NCBI GenBank assembly: GCA_963966185.1
Contig: CAWZYM010000398.1
Coordinates: forward strand, 310,001 to 374,000
Direction of reading: 5' to 3'
Origin: Rhabditoides inermis
Taxonomy: Eukaryota > Nematoda > Chromadorea > Rhabditida > Rhabditidae
DNA: 64,000 nucleotides
This document shows, piece by piece, positions 35,410 through 47,946 of the stretch (positions are counted from its first letter, which is position 1; each line of letters opens with the position of its first letter). The translations under genes were made by a program, and so were the position numbers. The notes below the pieces were generated by a model. It did no database searches, was not told the DNA's origin, and worked only from the letters and a program-made list of their open reading frames with translations.

Positions 35410-35763
35410 GCCTAGAAAAAAGGTGAGGAATGACACATACACAATGACAAAGACAACAATGGCGATTGCGAACCAGTAATAGAACACAAAAAAGAGCGGC
35501 GAGCAGGGTGGCCGCGGCAGGCTTCAATCAAAGAGAAAACTATTCAATGGAATGGGAAAGACGGAAAAAAGGGGAAGATTCAGGCGAGATCAGCGAACGC
35601 GTGTACTTGTGTCTGTGAGGAGTCTGCGAGGGGAGAGAAGAGAGAGTGAGATAGACGGACTGGTCACAAGCCGCTGTCATTTGACCGCCCTCTGATCCGG
35701 GAATCGATACGGGGGCCCGTGAGAGAGGGGGCGGGGCGATCATCAGAGCACAGACACAGGGCG

Positions 35764-35819
<56 letters not shown>

Positions 35820-37444
35820 TAACCAAATCAGTTATCATCACAAATGACTATTAATAGCCGGGGGAGAGGAAGTGATTAATGAGGCGGATTCGGTGGGTTT
35901 TTAGCTTCTCCTCAGTCTCGATGATAGATTGCGCTCAAGCTTTGCAAAAAGTTGGTAACAATTCATCGACTGGAACGGTTTGTTTTCAAATGAAATGCAT
36001 TTTAGGAATTTCTTCAAAACAGTTCCACATCACTGTCAAATACATGGCACTCAAAATTGTATTTGCCGCTATGCGCCTCCAAACCTCAGACTTTGATTCC
36101 AAAAACTGGTTAGAGAAAGATCAGAACTTCAGATCCATTTAAATGATGTTTTCATTTCGACAAAACGTGCGTGAGTACCGAGAACCGAACTCGCGAACCT
36201 CAGCTTTCAGGCGAGAGCACTACTACGACGCCAGCTGGGTATGATTTCGGCATTGCGAATTCGAAATGTGAGAAATAATTGCTGTTTAACCATTGGGTAT
36301 ACTGTAAAATTGTTGAACTTGAAAACTGTTAAAAGTTTCTTGTGAAAATGTGGAACTGATTTCGGAACGAAACATGTCTCATTACTCATTTCTTCAAGTT
36401 AAAGAGTGCGATGCGTACCGTACACGAATGTGTTGTGGTTTGTCTAGCGGAGAGTTGAAATATCATCGTCTGGGAGAAAAAAAGCCTACAGCAACATTTC
36501 TCTGACATTCCTTTTCATAGAATCTCATTCTCTCCATAGCATAGAGAGACTCCAACATCGGATGCGAAGAAAATCAAGAAAGTTTACACTTTCGCGACCA
36601 ACAAGCATTTTCCCAGACTACAGTTGAACAATACACATACGATCCCCCTTTCTCTCTCTCTCTCTCTCTCTCTCCCTCTCCCTCTCCCTCTCCCTCTCCC
36701 TCGCTGTTCTCGCCCAACTACCAAACTATACATGGCATTTGTGGTTTAGAAAGGGGGAGCGGAGTCCAAAAAAGGCCAGTATGACACAAACAAGTGATCC
36801 GGTCGCCGAGACTGTTACAATATCGGGCGGTGAGAGAGGGGAGGGGGCTTTTTCTGGCTCACCCACACACCCATGAATCCGTACAGTGCTCGCGCACGTC
36901 AGTCCATTCACTGCACCCCAAACGTCGCCCGCCGTTTCCCGAATTTCAAAGTAGTCATCGAAAACTGCTCGCAGTGGTATAAAGAGGTGGCCAATCGCGT
37001 TCTTTGCTAATCATATTGTCGCTTGTCGCCCCTCGGAGGTATCCATGTCCGAGTGATGTATTGTACTTGCGCGTGCGCTGCCAGCCATATTGGTCAGAGA
37101 GTGCTGCACACAAATTGCTTCATATGCAAATCGTGGTGGCGCGCGAGTAACCATAGAGATCGCTGACCAGCGAAGAGTGCGAGGGAAGGAGGGGCGGAGA
37201 GAGAGAGAGAGAGGGAGAGAGGGAGAGAGAGAGAGAGAGACGAGGTGAGGCGGAAGAGAACGTCGAGAGTCCAATAGACCCGAACATACGTTCCGAAGCA
37301 TCACTACATTCTCTTCGCGATATTATCTCTCCCAGTCTAACACGGCTTCCGTGGCTAATACGATGTCTGCACTATCGCGCTACATGTTCAATGTGTTTCC
37401 GCGTAATTTATGATCGCATAATTATAGTGGAGCCGTTGCAGGGC
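35410..37444. other. divergent promoter region, repeats only
   Basis: This is the shared upstream region of the minus-strand transporter and the plus-strand mucin-like gene. It contains GA/CT arrays at 35768-35820, 36651-36702 and 37196-37240, and a tRNA-like relic on minus at about 36177-36245. No coding gene is supported. The sequence GTTGCAG at 37434-37440, just before the mucin-like start codon, could be a trans-splice acceptor. Confidence 0.5.
36177..36245 (-). mobile_element. tRNA-like SINE relic
   Basis: Read on minus, the segment has a degenerate tRNA-like order, with TAGTAGTGCTCTCG in the A-box position and GAGTTCGGTTCTC in the B-box position. It is too degenerate to be a working tRNA gene. 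Confidence 0.35.
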
Positions 37445-38152
37445 ATGCAATTATTCGGGTTGTTACTATTATGTGGCTCACTAACTGCGTATCGGTTCAA
37501 ACGACAAGCCCTGCCCAGCACTCACGTCGCCGTACGTTTCATTGTTTTCTCGTTTTTATAACTTTGTAACATTATTACTTTTACAAATGTTTTAGGTTCA
37601 TTCACTTGACTCTAATGTACTCGTCAGTGACTTTATTCACGTCGTCTCTTCGGAATCGAGGTAGTGTAGCTTTTCCTATATTGGAATGCTATTATATTTC
37701 AACACTTTGCGAACGTGTAATTACCGTTTTCCCACCTGCCGATATTCGCGAGTATGTAAAAAGTCGGCGAGACGCGCTATGAATAGGCGGATAATTCCCT
37801 CATTTCCGAGAGATCTCTACTAGTACGATGATGAGTGCAGTTTGCAGCGAAGCTGAACCATGCACCAATCATGAAGGGGTAGTATACGTATAACCTATAA
37901 CAAAGTTTTACTACCCATTCCAATAGACTCGAACATTCCGAAGCATCACTGTTCCGAAGCATTCATGGTTCACACACAGGATCGACTTCACGGAGAAGCT
38001 GCTCACGTCTCGGGTGTGGTCGGGCAGCAGCCACCTCATCTTCGACACGTACGATAGCTTCGCCAACCTCACCGCCACCCGAGCAGACGCCATCATGGAC
38101 GTGCAGAACTGCGCCCAGATACACACGCAGGCCGGCGACTATGAGGTGTGCA

Positions 38153-38206
<54 letters not shown>

Positions 38207-38440
38207 CTCTCTCTCTCTTTCTTTCTCTTTCTCTTTCTCTCTCTCTCTCTCTCTCTCTACAATCCGATGAGGTGACATGAGTATCAAAACTTTCAAAGAA
38301 AGTAAGTATGCCTCGACGTATTTTGTGTCGTGACCATGTATCATCGGCGCGGGTCGTTAGCGATTCCATGCTATGCGGTGGATACGTGCGTTTGTCATCT
38401 TCCTCTCCTCTCCTCTCCTCTCCTCTCTCCTCTCCTCTCT

Positions 38441-38477
<37 letters not shown>

Positions 38478-41400
38478 AACCCCCTCTCTCCAGCTCGCCA
38501 TGCACACGAACCGCGATGGCGATGGTCACACGACGCTCTGCGAGATCCTCAACAACCACGTCAACCTGAGTATCGTCGACGAGGGCCTCAATGTGAGAGA
38601 AGAAAATCCGGTAGTTTTGTAAACATAGATCAAATGCGATCCAATCCTCGAGCTAGCGTTGCTGACTTCCATGTGGGGTACTCCAGCGTTTCTCACTGAG
38701 GAACAACAACAATGCAAACAAGTATGTAACACAGGTAGCGGAACAAAAAGGATTTGTGAACATGTAAATGAACAAGTATGTAAACAAGTAAACAGGTGGA
38801 GGCTTCGTGCGGGGAGCAGGCGCAGATCGACGCGAACACGTGGCTGCACCCGGGAGTGGAGAAGGAGATGAGCATGCAGAGTGTCAACGACGACCGGGGA
38901 ACACAGAGACAACTCGTCATCATGGGTAGCTTTTTACAATTACAGTACAATCCGTAAATAGTAGGCACTCTTCATTCTTTATGAATATGTGAAGTTCAGC
39001 GAGAAGTACAGTATTGTATGCACTTTTTTCGAAGACGTAAATAACGTGAGGCATTCAATCCACGTCTTTCCAGCCACCTCCGAACTCTACCAGATCAAGA
39101 TCATGTTGATGGGCGCGCAGGTGCACATCCAGTATGGAACGACCACCATCGAGATCGAGCCGGACTACAAGACGGTGCACATCTACACGGAAAAGTACCC
39201 CATACTTCTGCAGACGGCTGCGTCGCCCTTCGAGGTGGCCTTTTCATAGTTGGTATTGCGTTTATCTCACCACTCATAGAAAGGATATAGCCACATCAAT
39301 TGTTCGCTTGCTTGTATGAACTGCTAATGAGCTAATGTCTCCCAAACTCGATTTTCATTTGTTGTGTCATCTTTTGCCATTTTTTCACATTTTTTCATGC
39401 AGCCGTAAGATTTCTTAGATCACGATGAACGCGCGCGAGTTGAACATCCGGTGTCCGGACGAGAACGCCAACATCAAGGTCACCAAGGACGTCGACATCC
39501 ACGTCGGACAGTACAGCAAGTACGGTAGACATTGTATCCTTATTCATTTTATTTTGAGACACAGTAACACAGGAGATGTGCTGCAAATATGGGACTGACT
39601 CCATCTGTATCAAACATATAGATATGTAGCCATGCTCTGTCAGTTTGTGTGTGCGCGCAAGTGCGGTCGATTTTCTTTCTTATTTCTTCTATCTCTTATT
39701 CCTGACTGTTTTCTTCCAGGTTGTGTGTGGAGCGCGGCGGCGGACACGTGAGCATCGGAGACAAGCCGACGCCCATCGAAACCGATACGTGAGTGGAGCG
39801 AGTATTACAATCTATGATACTTTTTATCTCAAAGGCTACTAATAAAAATCCATCGCGCTTCTTTCTGGAAAAATATACACTGAGAGAAATATCGAGCTAA
39901 CCCTAGCCTATTTGTACCAAGAATCTAGCTACTTTGTACATAGAGCTACTATCATGTTGTTTCAGTATCGACGTGGAGTCGATGGACCTCGGCCTGACCC
40001 TGCTGCGCGCGGGGCAAGTCAAGGCGCAAACGCGCAAGTCGCACATCGAAATGAAGAGCGCTCTGCAGAACGTGAGATGCCTTTTGTTAACGACCCTAAC
40101 AATTTTCTTCAAATTTTTAGGTCGGTCTGACGTCGGCGCACCACAACCTGCTTGTCAACGGCGGCATCCCTCACATGCGGCTCGAGACAGGTATGTAGAA
40201 TCGAATGGTTTATTTCAAAGTGGTTATGTCAGCACACAAATCGAAAAATGGAACAGTACAGCCACGGTTTGGAACTAGTCATGATTCGACTAATTGTGCG
40301 ATCACTTTCAGGCAACGTGATCATCGAGATCGATACGCGCGCGCCCCGGCCCACCCCATTCGTTCTCATGCCGCCCTTCGTTCCTCCGGTCGATCAGTTC
40401 GCGGCTATCGGTCCGTTGCGCGCGCCGCCCTCACTCACACAACACCACACCGTCCTCCGCACATTCATGCCCATCGCGGCGCCATTCACTGCACCCGAAC
40501 TGTCCATGCCTGTCCCGTCCGCACCTGTGTCTCCCCCTATGCCGCCTCTTCTATCCGCACCTCCCTCTCTGCCACCGCAGCCGTTTCGTGTGCCCTCTGG
40601 AATGGCCGGCGATATCGTGCAGTCGACTGCAAATACTAGAAGCAGCTCCAATTCCGCATCAGCATCGTCGACGTCCAGTAGTGACAGTGATGCAGCTGAC
40701 AGCTCGAAGACTGCGTCTCGAAAGATGGTAAAGCAGGTCGTCACCACTACGACAAAAGAGGTGACCGTAGAGCACTGGATAGACGATGAGGCCAAGAACA
40801 AGACCACCCACGTCGTGACCAGTGGTGGGAAGAAGTTAGCGGAGATACCGGCTGATCTGCTCGCGATGGCAGCTGATATACCGCAGGGTCGACCGAAGGT
40901 GGCTACCACTGCAAAACCTCGGATGGTCAAGACTACTGTCAAGGCTGTTCCCACGACGACTACTGCAAGAACAAAAGCTACTACTACTACTACTACTACG
41001 ATGAAACCGACAACAACGACAACGATAAAGCCAACGACTGCCACAAAGAAGGTACCAACGGCACCTATGATTCCACCAGTGCCCTTCACCGTCCCACCCT
41101 CTGCCTTCGTACCACCAGTGCCGACATTCGGCTCGACCACGTTCAGCCCTCTGAAGGACGATTTCAAGAAGGGTCCGCAGATGGCTCGCATGGGCACGCC
41201 CGAGTTCGCGAAGATGGGCGGGAAGAAGGCGGACGTGGACTTCTCGAACGACGTCAAGCTGGCGGACGGCAAGGTGGGAGGCGATGCTCTGGGTACGGCG
41301 ACAGAGCTGGCCGGCGCGCCCCCGCCACCAGACTTCACCATGGGAGGACTCTTCCCTCCTCTGTGATTGTTGTTGTACTGTTGCAAGCACAATAAAACTC

Positions 41401-44400
41401 ATTTTCACTCACTTGCCACTTGCACTCGAGTTTGCATAATTTCGAGTCTATGATCGTGCACTTGTACCCGTGTTTCTGATGTTCTTTTCTTTTCACTAAC
41501 GAGCTAACATTTTAGGACCGGACCCGGCTGGTTGGAAAGGCTGGAATAACACGGGAATCACGGGACAGGTACTAACCATTTCACATTTCACAACTCAAAG
41601 ACTAACCAACTAACCACTGCAGCCTACCGACCGACCCACGGTTCGACCTATGACCACTCGCCCGGTTCGTTTGCTAATTTTGTTTTAAATCATTTCGCTT
41701 CAGTCTAACATTCATCCCACCCTGATATCTCCCACTGACGATCCAAAAGATCCCTTCATCACTCCGCCGCCATTCAATGGGTGCGTGTTTCATTAAACAA
41801 TTTGTACGAGTTTTACCAACTCGTGCGAGAAAATAATGCAAATAAAACCAGAAAGGGAAAATACAACAAAACGACTTACTTAGCTGGGACCCGTTGGAAG
41901 CGCTGAAACCTGGGCACACGCTGGAACAGGAGAAGGAGGTGGCAGAGTCGTTCGGACACCTCGATTTCGGATCGTTCGAAGATGACAAGGAGGGGGAGGG
42001 AAAGGCATATCCAACACGTGAGCGAAACATTTAATAAATGAAACAGATTCTCTATTTCAGACTCGCCGTCCGGCGTGGAGCAGTTCTGGAACCGCAGTCT
42101 GTCATCGTCGACGCGCCGTCCGGACGACCGCTTCCGGCCCGATCTGCCCGACTATCACAACGGACCCTGGCCGAATGGAACGATCGTAGACTCGAAGAAC
42201 GTGACTGGCGACTATCCCACGCCCGGATCTCTGACAGAGGGGACTGCACCAACATCTGCGACTACTGCCACAACATCTACGTCAACCACAGCAATATCGG
42301 CATCACCAACCACGCACAACACTTTTGAGGAGATGACCACTTTGCCAGTCATTCCCACGCCAGCTGCTTTACCCGATGAACCTGATGAGACTGAAAAGAC
42401 AATCACTATCAGTACAGAGATGGCCTCTGCTTCGATAGGAGAGTGGAGTGGTGGATCGGGTACCGCGGATCCAGACCTATTCACACCACCGCCACTTCCA
42501 TTGGATGGGACCACTGAGTCGCTGGTCACGCCGCCGCCGCTCATTGTCCCGGAGAGCTCTGGCGGCGCCACGAGCACAGATGAGCTCGTCACACCAGCGC
42601 AGCTACCGTACTCGGACAGCACAGAATTCACGAGTCAGGAGATGTCCACTTCTGCCGCCGAGCCCGCGTCCACGACTGACGTGTTCGTTATTGGACAATT
42701 CGAGGACCGCGCGCCCGGCGTGATTGGTGGGTACTATTTGTTGTATGTTCTACTATGTTTTTATAGTGCGCAACACGACTGACGGTGTGAGCATCCTCGC
42801 CACCATATATGGAATGTCGGTGCACTCGACGACCCCCGTGCCTGAGATAGAGGGCGACTTCCCGCGGCCAGACGCGTTGGCAGAGACAAGGTACTCACTA
42901 TTCTGATATGGATAGTGGCGATACGGACCTGTCCGTCGTGTGCTTATTCATAGTTCTTTTTTATTTCAGTTCCCCGGAAGCGCCTCTTCCGAAAGAATAC
43001 AATCTCCCGAAAACAACGGTGGTGCGGAGGTGAGCAATGTATTTCTTGTATTGCCTAATCTGTGTGAACGACAGTGAACAGCTGTCGTGACGGTGGAGAT
43101 GTAAAATAATCAGCCATGTTTGAAAACACACTGCTATATATTTTCAGTTGTCAAAAACCGCAAACAGTGACGATTGAATGGAGTATTATTACCATACAAT
43201 ATACAAGGATGTATTCAGACTCTGTTCAAGTGCAGCGTAGACTTTCAAGCTAATCATAGAAATGGACGTAGCACTTAGAGGACATACTTGCACATCGTAC
43301 GGAACTCCTTGTGTTTTGTGTTCGTGAAAACATCATAATAGTAGAATACAACAACATATATAGCGTCATCGCATAAAATCCATTAGCATACCTTCATTCA
43401 CATAATCATACATACGATAGTGTATCTTTCAGATCACTTAATTCGACTTCTCTCCGTCTCTCCCTTCCTGCTTTGCCACTATCGGGAGATGCTCTACGAA
43501 GGGCGGTGAGGGAGACACTTCTTCAAGCACTCAAAAAGAATGGACGGTCAAAACGCAGCACAACGCCAGACAACCAGAAATATACACTAGAGGTATGAAT
43601 ATGATTGTTATTTTTCACTAATTTGTTATAGGTGACGTCTCTTTATGGCGACGCCAACATTACGGAGGTCGAATTCATTGTGTTCGATAAGGACATCAAT
43701 ATTGATTCGATCATTGAACGAATCAACCAACTGAGTGTCAAGGACTTTCTGCAAAACGCGCGGCAAGACGACCCCTCTCCTGTAATCAAGGTAATACAAG
43801 TCAACAGTCATATCGTATTTCCACACGACACTGTTGTATATTTTTTATAGCATTTTTTTTATAGCTTCTGCCCTTTCATAACACCACAATGTATGTTCAT
43901 TTAAAAATAGAACCGCCATGTATGTGAATCGAATTGGGCAGTATCTGTTATTGAATCACTGACACGTAATCGACTGATTTTTATGAGAACGAGACATTAG
44001 TAATCAGTATTGCAGACGTTTCCCAGATTCATGTTCTGCTATACCCTGATTCACTCAATTAACCAAGTGTTTACATTATTGTAATGCATGACTATCCTGT
44101 TTTCCTTCCGTGTTATTGCAGAAAACGAATCAATTATTAATCATGAGTAGTGAGTGCGAGCACAACTCAAAACAAAAATAATTTGCACAACACAATGCAT
44201 GCTCTTCAGATCGCTGCGGCAATCGGAATCTGCCTGGCTCTTCTGGGAACAGTCCTCGCCGCTACCATAATACACAAGCAATACGAAATCACGGTGAGTC
44301 CCTTCACACCATTTTCTACTCATCACTTTTTTCAGTCCTGCTGTAATATGCGCGTGCACAGTGAAGCCGAGTGGCTGCCGCCTTCAAAACTCTTGCGTAT

Positions 44401-44410
44401 CATCCCATAA
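37445..44410 (+). CDS. mucin-like type I membrane glycoprotein (long form)
   Basis: Twenty-two exons splice in phase to about 1,222 residues. First exons are 37445-37531, 37596-37660, 37980-38145, 38494-38592, 38796-38925, 39074-39234 and 39419-39519; last are 43433-43592, 43632-43790, 44210-44293 and 44336-44410. The chain has a signal peptide (MQLFGLLLLCGSLTA) and about 330 residues rich in predicted beta strands. A long Pro/Thr/Ser/Lys-rich region follows, then an SEA-like module near residues 1070-1170, preceded by the furin-type site RSKR. A single membrane helix (IAAAIGICLALLGTVLAATII) and a 30-residue tail end it. An AATAAA lies at 44641-44646. The beta-rich part matches nothing I know. 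The long form needs the donor at 41293 inside exon 11. Confidence 0.75.
38156..38258. repeat. (CT)n array at splice donor of mucin-like exon 3
   Basis: Almost pure CT with short TTTC interruptions begins 10 bases after the donor at 38146. A second CT-rich array fills 38400-38478 ahead of the next acceptor. Confidence 0.9.
40312..41366 (+). CDS. alternative last exon of the mucin-like gene (secreted form)
   Basis: Reading through the internal donor at 41293 keeps the frame open to a TGA at 41364-41366, ending in MGGLFPPL. A canonical AATAAA follows at 41391-41396. This gives a form of about 702 residues with no membrane helix, so secreted. The exon is Pro-rich, then Ser-rich, then a (Lys)-Thr repeat region with long ACT/ACA/ACG runs. 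A shared promoter with two 3' ends is inferred; two separate genes is the alternative, but the downstream exons lack a start codon. Confidence 0.7.
41391..41396 (+). terminator. polyadenylation signal of the short mucin form
   Basis: A perfect AATAAA lies 25 bases after the stop codon at 41364-41366, a normal spacing for a nematode cleavage signal. Confidence 0.65.
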
Positions 44411-45397
44411 TTACCCCCTAACCGTCCATTCACTCCCCCACGTTCACTTCTTTTGCTCATTACCAAGAGGACCCGGCTCCTTCTTTTGACACAGCAAACA
44501 TCGACAAGACTAATCATATTCGTTTTGTATAATAGCGCACACAGCCGCCCTGAGGTCATATTTGCAGTTTACACATGCACACACAGCCACCCATATATTG
44601 GACAATGCGAGTCTCGCCGCCGAGCTTTACTGTTGTATGAGAATAAAGAGGTTCTATGTTTGGACTATGGCTGACACAAAACGATATGTGGCCAGGAGGC
44701 GAAAAAGGCGTGACACACGTTAGAGGGGGTTTTGTACGAATGCTAGGGTGGAGATTGTTTGATGTTGCGCTGCCTCCACCCTACGGTCAGCGTCTTGCCA
44801 AGGATTCCAAGATGACTCGGCGGCTGATTCAGGGCGAAAAGTCGCGGGCTCTACCGCGCTGCCAAAACATTCTTCCGCACACACTAGCGAGACGGGCCCG
44901 TATTACGAATTGTTGCATATTCCGTTCCTGCATATGATATTTTCAACATTTGTTCACCTTGTCCGCTGTCACTTTTTCATCGACCATCTATCTAGATAGT
45001 CTCATTGATAGTCTATAGTGGGCGAATCCGAATATATATATAGTCCAAACCATACGCGACGAGTGACTTTTTTCGGACGCCATCCGGTCACCAGTTCTAT
45101 GCGCGAGCGCCTCTCACTTTCCTCCGAATTACCCGCATACCAGTTTCTCCCATATGTTTACTAAACTCTTCCCGGCAATACTTTGAGCCAAAAACGGTCG
45201 TCGACGGCTTCGCGTTCGCGAATTCGCAATTTCCTGTACGTGATTCACATCTATTTCTGCATTCATATCTCTCAACTCTCGAAGCGATTAGCACTTTCTT
45301 CCACTAAACACATTTGCGGGCGCGGCGCGGGCGTGTGTGTGTGATCGAGACTTCCTGTATAAATATGAGGTGACGTCGTCCGACTTTCAGGAGTGAC
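44411..45397. other. intergenic region with promoter elements
   Basis: The stretch holds the AATAAA (44641-44646) of the mucin-like gene and then the promoter of the next gene: TATAAATA at about 45358-45365 and CTTTCAG at 45384-45390, seven bases before its start codon, which could be a trans-splice acceptor. No other gene was seen. Confidence 0.55.
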
Positions 45398-45534
45398 ATG
45401 TTGTTACTCGTTTTGCTCTGCGCGAGTGCGACCGTCGTTTCCGCCGACCCCCGAGCATATATACATCAAGGTAATCATCATCGCCTCCCACTCAACTAAA
45501 GGGGGCAATTGTGCGATGCACTCGCAGAGACCGT

Positions 45535-45582
<48 letters not shown>

Positions 45583-46083
45583 GGGGAGAGAGAGAGAGAG
45601 AGAGAGAGAGACGATGGTGTGAGTTGTTTCTATTTCAGGACACATCCAGACAGATCAGCTTCTCCCGCCGGTAGCCAGGTGACCGAAAAGTTTGAGACAA
45701 AGAAATGCCTAAATATATAATTTCTGGGGTTTTCCGAAAATCAAACCTCAGAATGGTTAAACCGAGAGCACGCGTGTGTGAATATTCTACTATGACGTTT
45801 CCAAAGAATGAAATGCATAATCTGCACAGTGGTTGTCTACTTCGTTGACTCTATTTTTGCGATGCACAATGTATAAGTAATTCACAGACATGCAACATGC
45901 AACATTTGATTGAGTAAAAATACATATAGCGGTATTACAGTAACCTCGTTTCAGTCAGTCGATTCTCGTGCCGGGACAACCGTACACGTTCGAAGTGTCG
46001 CTGGAGAACACGCAGCATGAAGATTACATGATCGAGTCGTGTCAGGCGGACGGAGTCGAGTTCATCAAGGACTACGGGTAGGC

Positions 46084-46144
<61 letters not shown>

Positions 46145-47886
46145 GGAGAGGGGGAGAGAAAAAGAGGGGGAAGGAGAGAGAGAGAGAGAGAACCTGGTTA
46201 TCCAGCTTAACAGTATGACGCATGCCGCACGCTGAAGCAGCTGCAATCATTGTCGCATTATCGTGTGAGCCTCACACACACACGTGTGTTCATAGCCCTT
46301 CGCTCTTCCTCCTCCTCCTCCAAAATTCGCGAAATCCGATCTGTCTGAGTGACGCAGCGGCTCCTCTTGCGGAGGCGGCAGTCAAACGAAATTTCCAGCC
46401 AGCAAAAAGCCCATGGTCGCATGACTAACACACACACACTAGACATATCGCGTGCGCAGGAATTACGTTTCATTCTCTCATTATGGGTCTATCCGGACGT
46501 CGCGTACTTGAGAGCTCCCACGTAGACCGTCGCTCTCTCTCTCTCTCGCCCATTAGCTGAGACGTGTACCGGAAGCACTTACATTGGGAGTAAAAGTCGC
46601 ACACGTGTGTATTCCTAATTACAGATGCCTGCACTGCGACAACACCTTCCTCCAGGTCTATGAGACGGATCGGTACACGGTGCCAGGTGAACAGACCAGC
46701 CGCGACGAACACAGATACCAAGCTCACGTTGTTCAGGTGCGATGAAGCGGACGCTGGTTCACTTCATCGCCTCTCGTCCCACGATGCACTTTGAGTGCAG
46801 TGTTCGCGTTCTCGCGTGCTGTGGTTGCGCCGAGGTGGGGAATTATCGTAATTAGCGTACCGTAAAGTCGTACCCTGAGGAGACCCGTGTTTTTGCGGAT
46901 CACTAATTAGAGATCGTTCGACGCACTAATTAGAGATCGTTCGACGAGTTCAATATTGTTGTTGATAGTGGTGAGACCTCAGAGAGCAGACAGGTGCAAA
47001 TACGGGGCCGCCTCTCGCAAATACTCTCATTCCGAGAAAACTGCAGCACCACAATATAGTAGGATGTGTAATCGACTATCGCCGCCTTTTTAACCCGCCG
47101 CTCACAGTTCGCACCTGCCATATTGACGTGAGAAACCCGGAGGTTCCGTGAATTCTCAGCCGAAAGGGCAAAATGTCATATCATAATCCCTACTTCGAAG
47201 ACACCCTATGCACAACTACTACTTACTTACTTGAATACGTGAATACTTGAATGCTCCTTCAGCTTGCAAGCGCGAAGCCCATCTTTCGCCACAGTGAACG
47301 GTCTCGAGCTTCAGTTGCACGACTACAATGTGTGATTTCAGCGTTCGTGCGAGCGCCGCGGCATCGCCGGCCTCTACTCGTCCTCGCGACTGTGCGCCCT
47401 CGTTGTCACTGCCGGAGCGGGAGCGGTCGGTGGAGTGATCAGATCGCCATCCGCAGTCGCTGCAAGCAATGTATGTCCAACCACGTTGTATAGTTTTCTC
47501 ACTTCTACCATGTGAAATTTCTGTTGTGAGTGGGCAGTGCGTGCCGAGTAGTCATTATCACCATGTGAAGATGTAAAAACAGTAAGGATATAAAAACAGG
47601 CTATAGTGAGATTATATAGTAATGACGAGCGTATTACGATTGCGGATGTATGCGTTTGAAAAGAGAGAAGGCAACGTCACAATCCGCTGTGTAGGCGCGG
47701 TGAGTCAGTGGAAGTGAGAGATCCGAGAGAGTGACATCAGTGGATACACAGTGAGTGGAGCGAGAGCGAGAGTGAGAGTGAGAGTTTCACCCCAGGCCGG
47801 TTAGGTTATCCCCGTCTCCACAAACCGCTGGACTAACGTGCTCGCTTGATCTGTGTACACAAACCACGGGAATGCCGGGTGGTTGC

Positions 47887-47946
<60 letters not shown>

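Noticed and set aside
40394..41392. A 332-codon frame on minus opposite the mucin-like gene
   Set aside because: It is the antisense of Thr/Pro repeats, giving low-complexity Val/Gly text; the plus frame has phase-consistent exons and a polyadenylation signal.
44122..44180. Alternative last exon of the mucin-like gene ending SECEHNSKQK
   Set aside because: It is in phase and cannot be excluded, but splicing to 44210 instead gives a membrane helix and tail right after the SEA-like module, which fits the protein type better.
47264..47341. Extra exon of the orphan membrane-protein gene (LASAKPIFRHSERS...)
   Set aside because: It starts after a good acceptor but does not lead in phase to the membrane-helix exon; direct splicing 46736 to 47342 keeps phase 0 on both sides.
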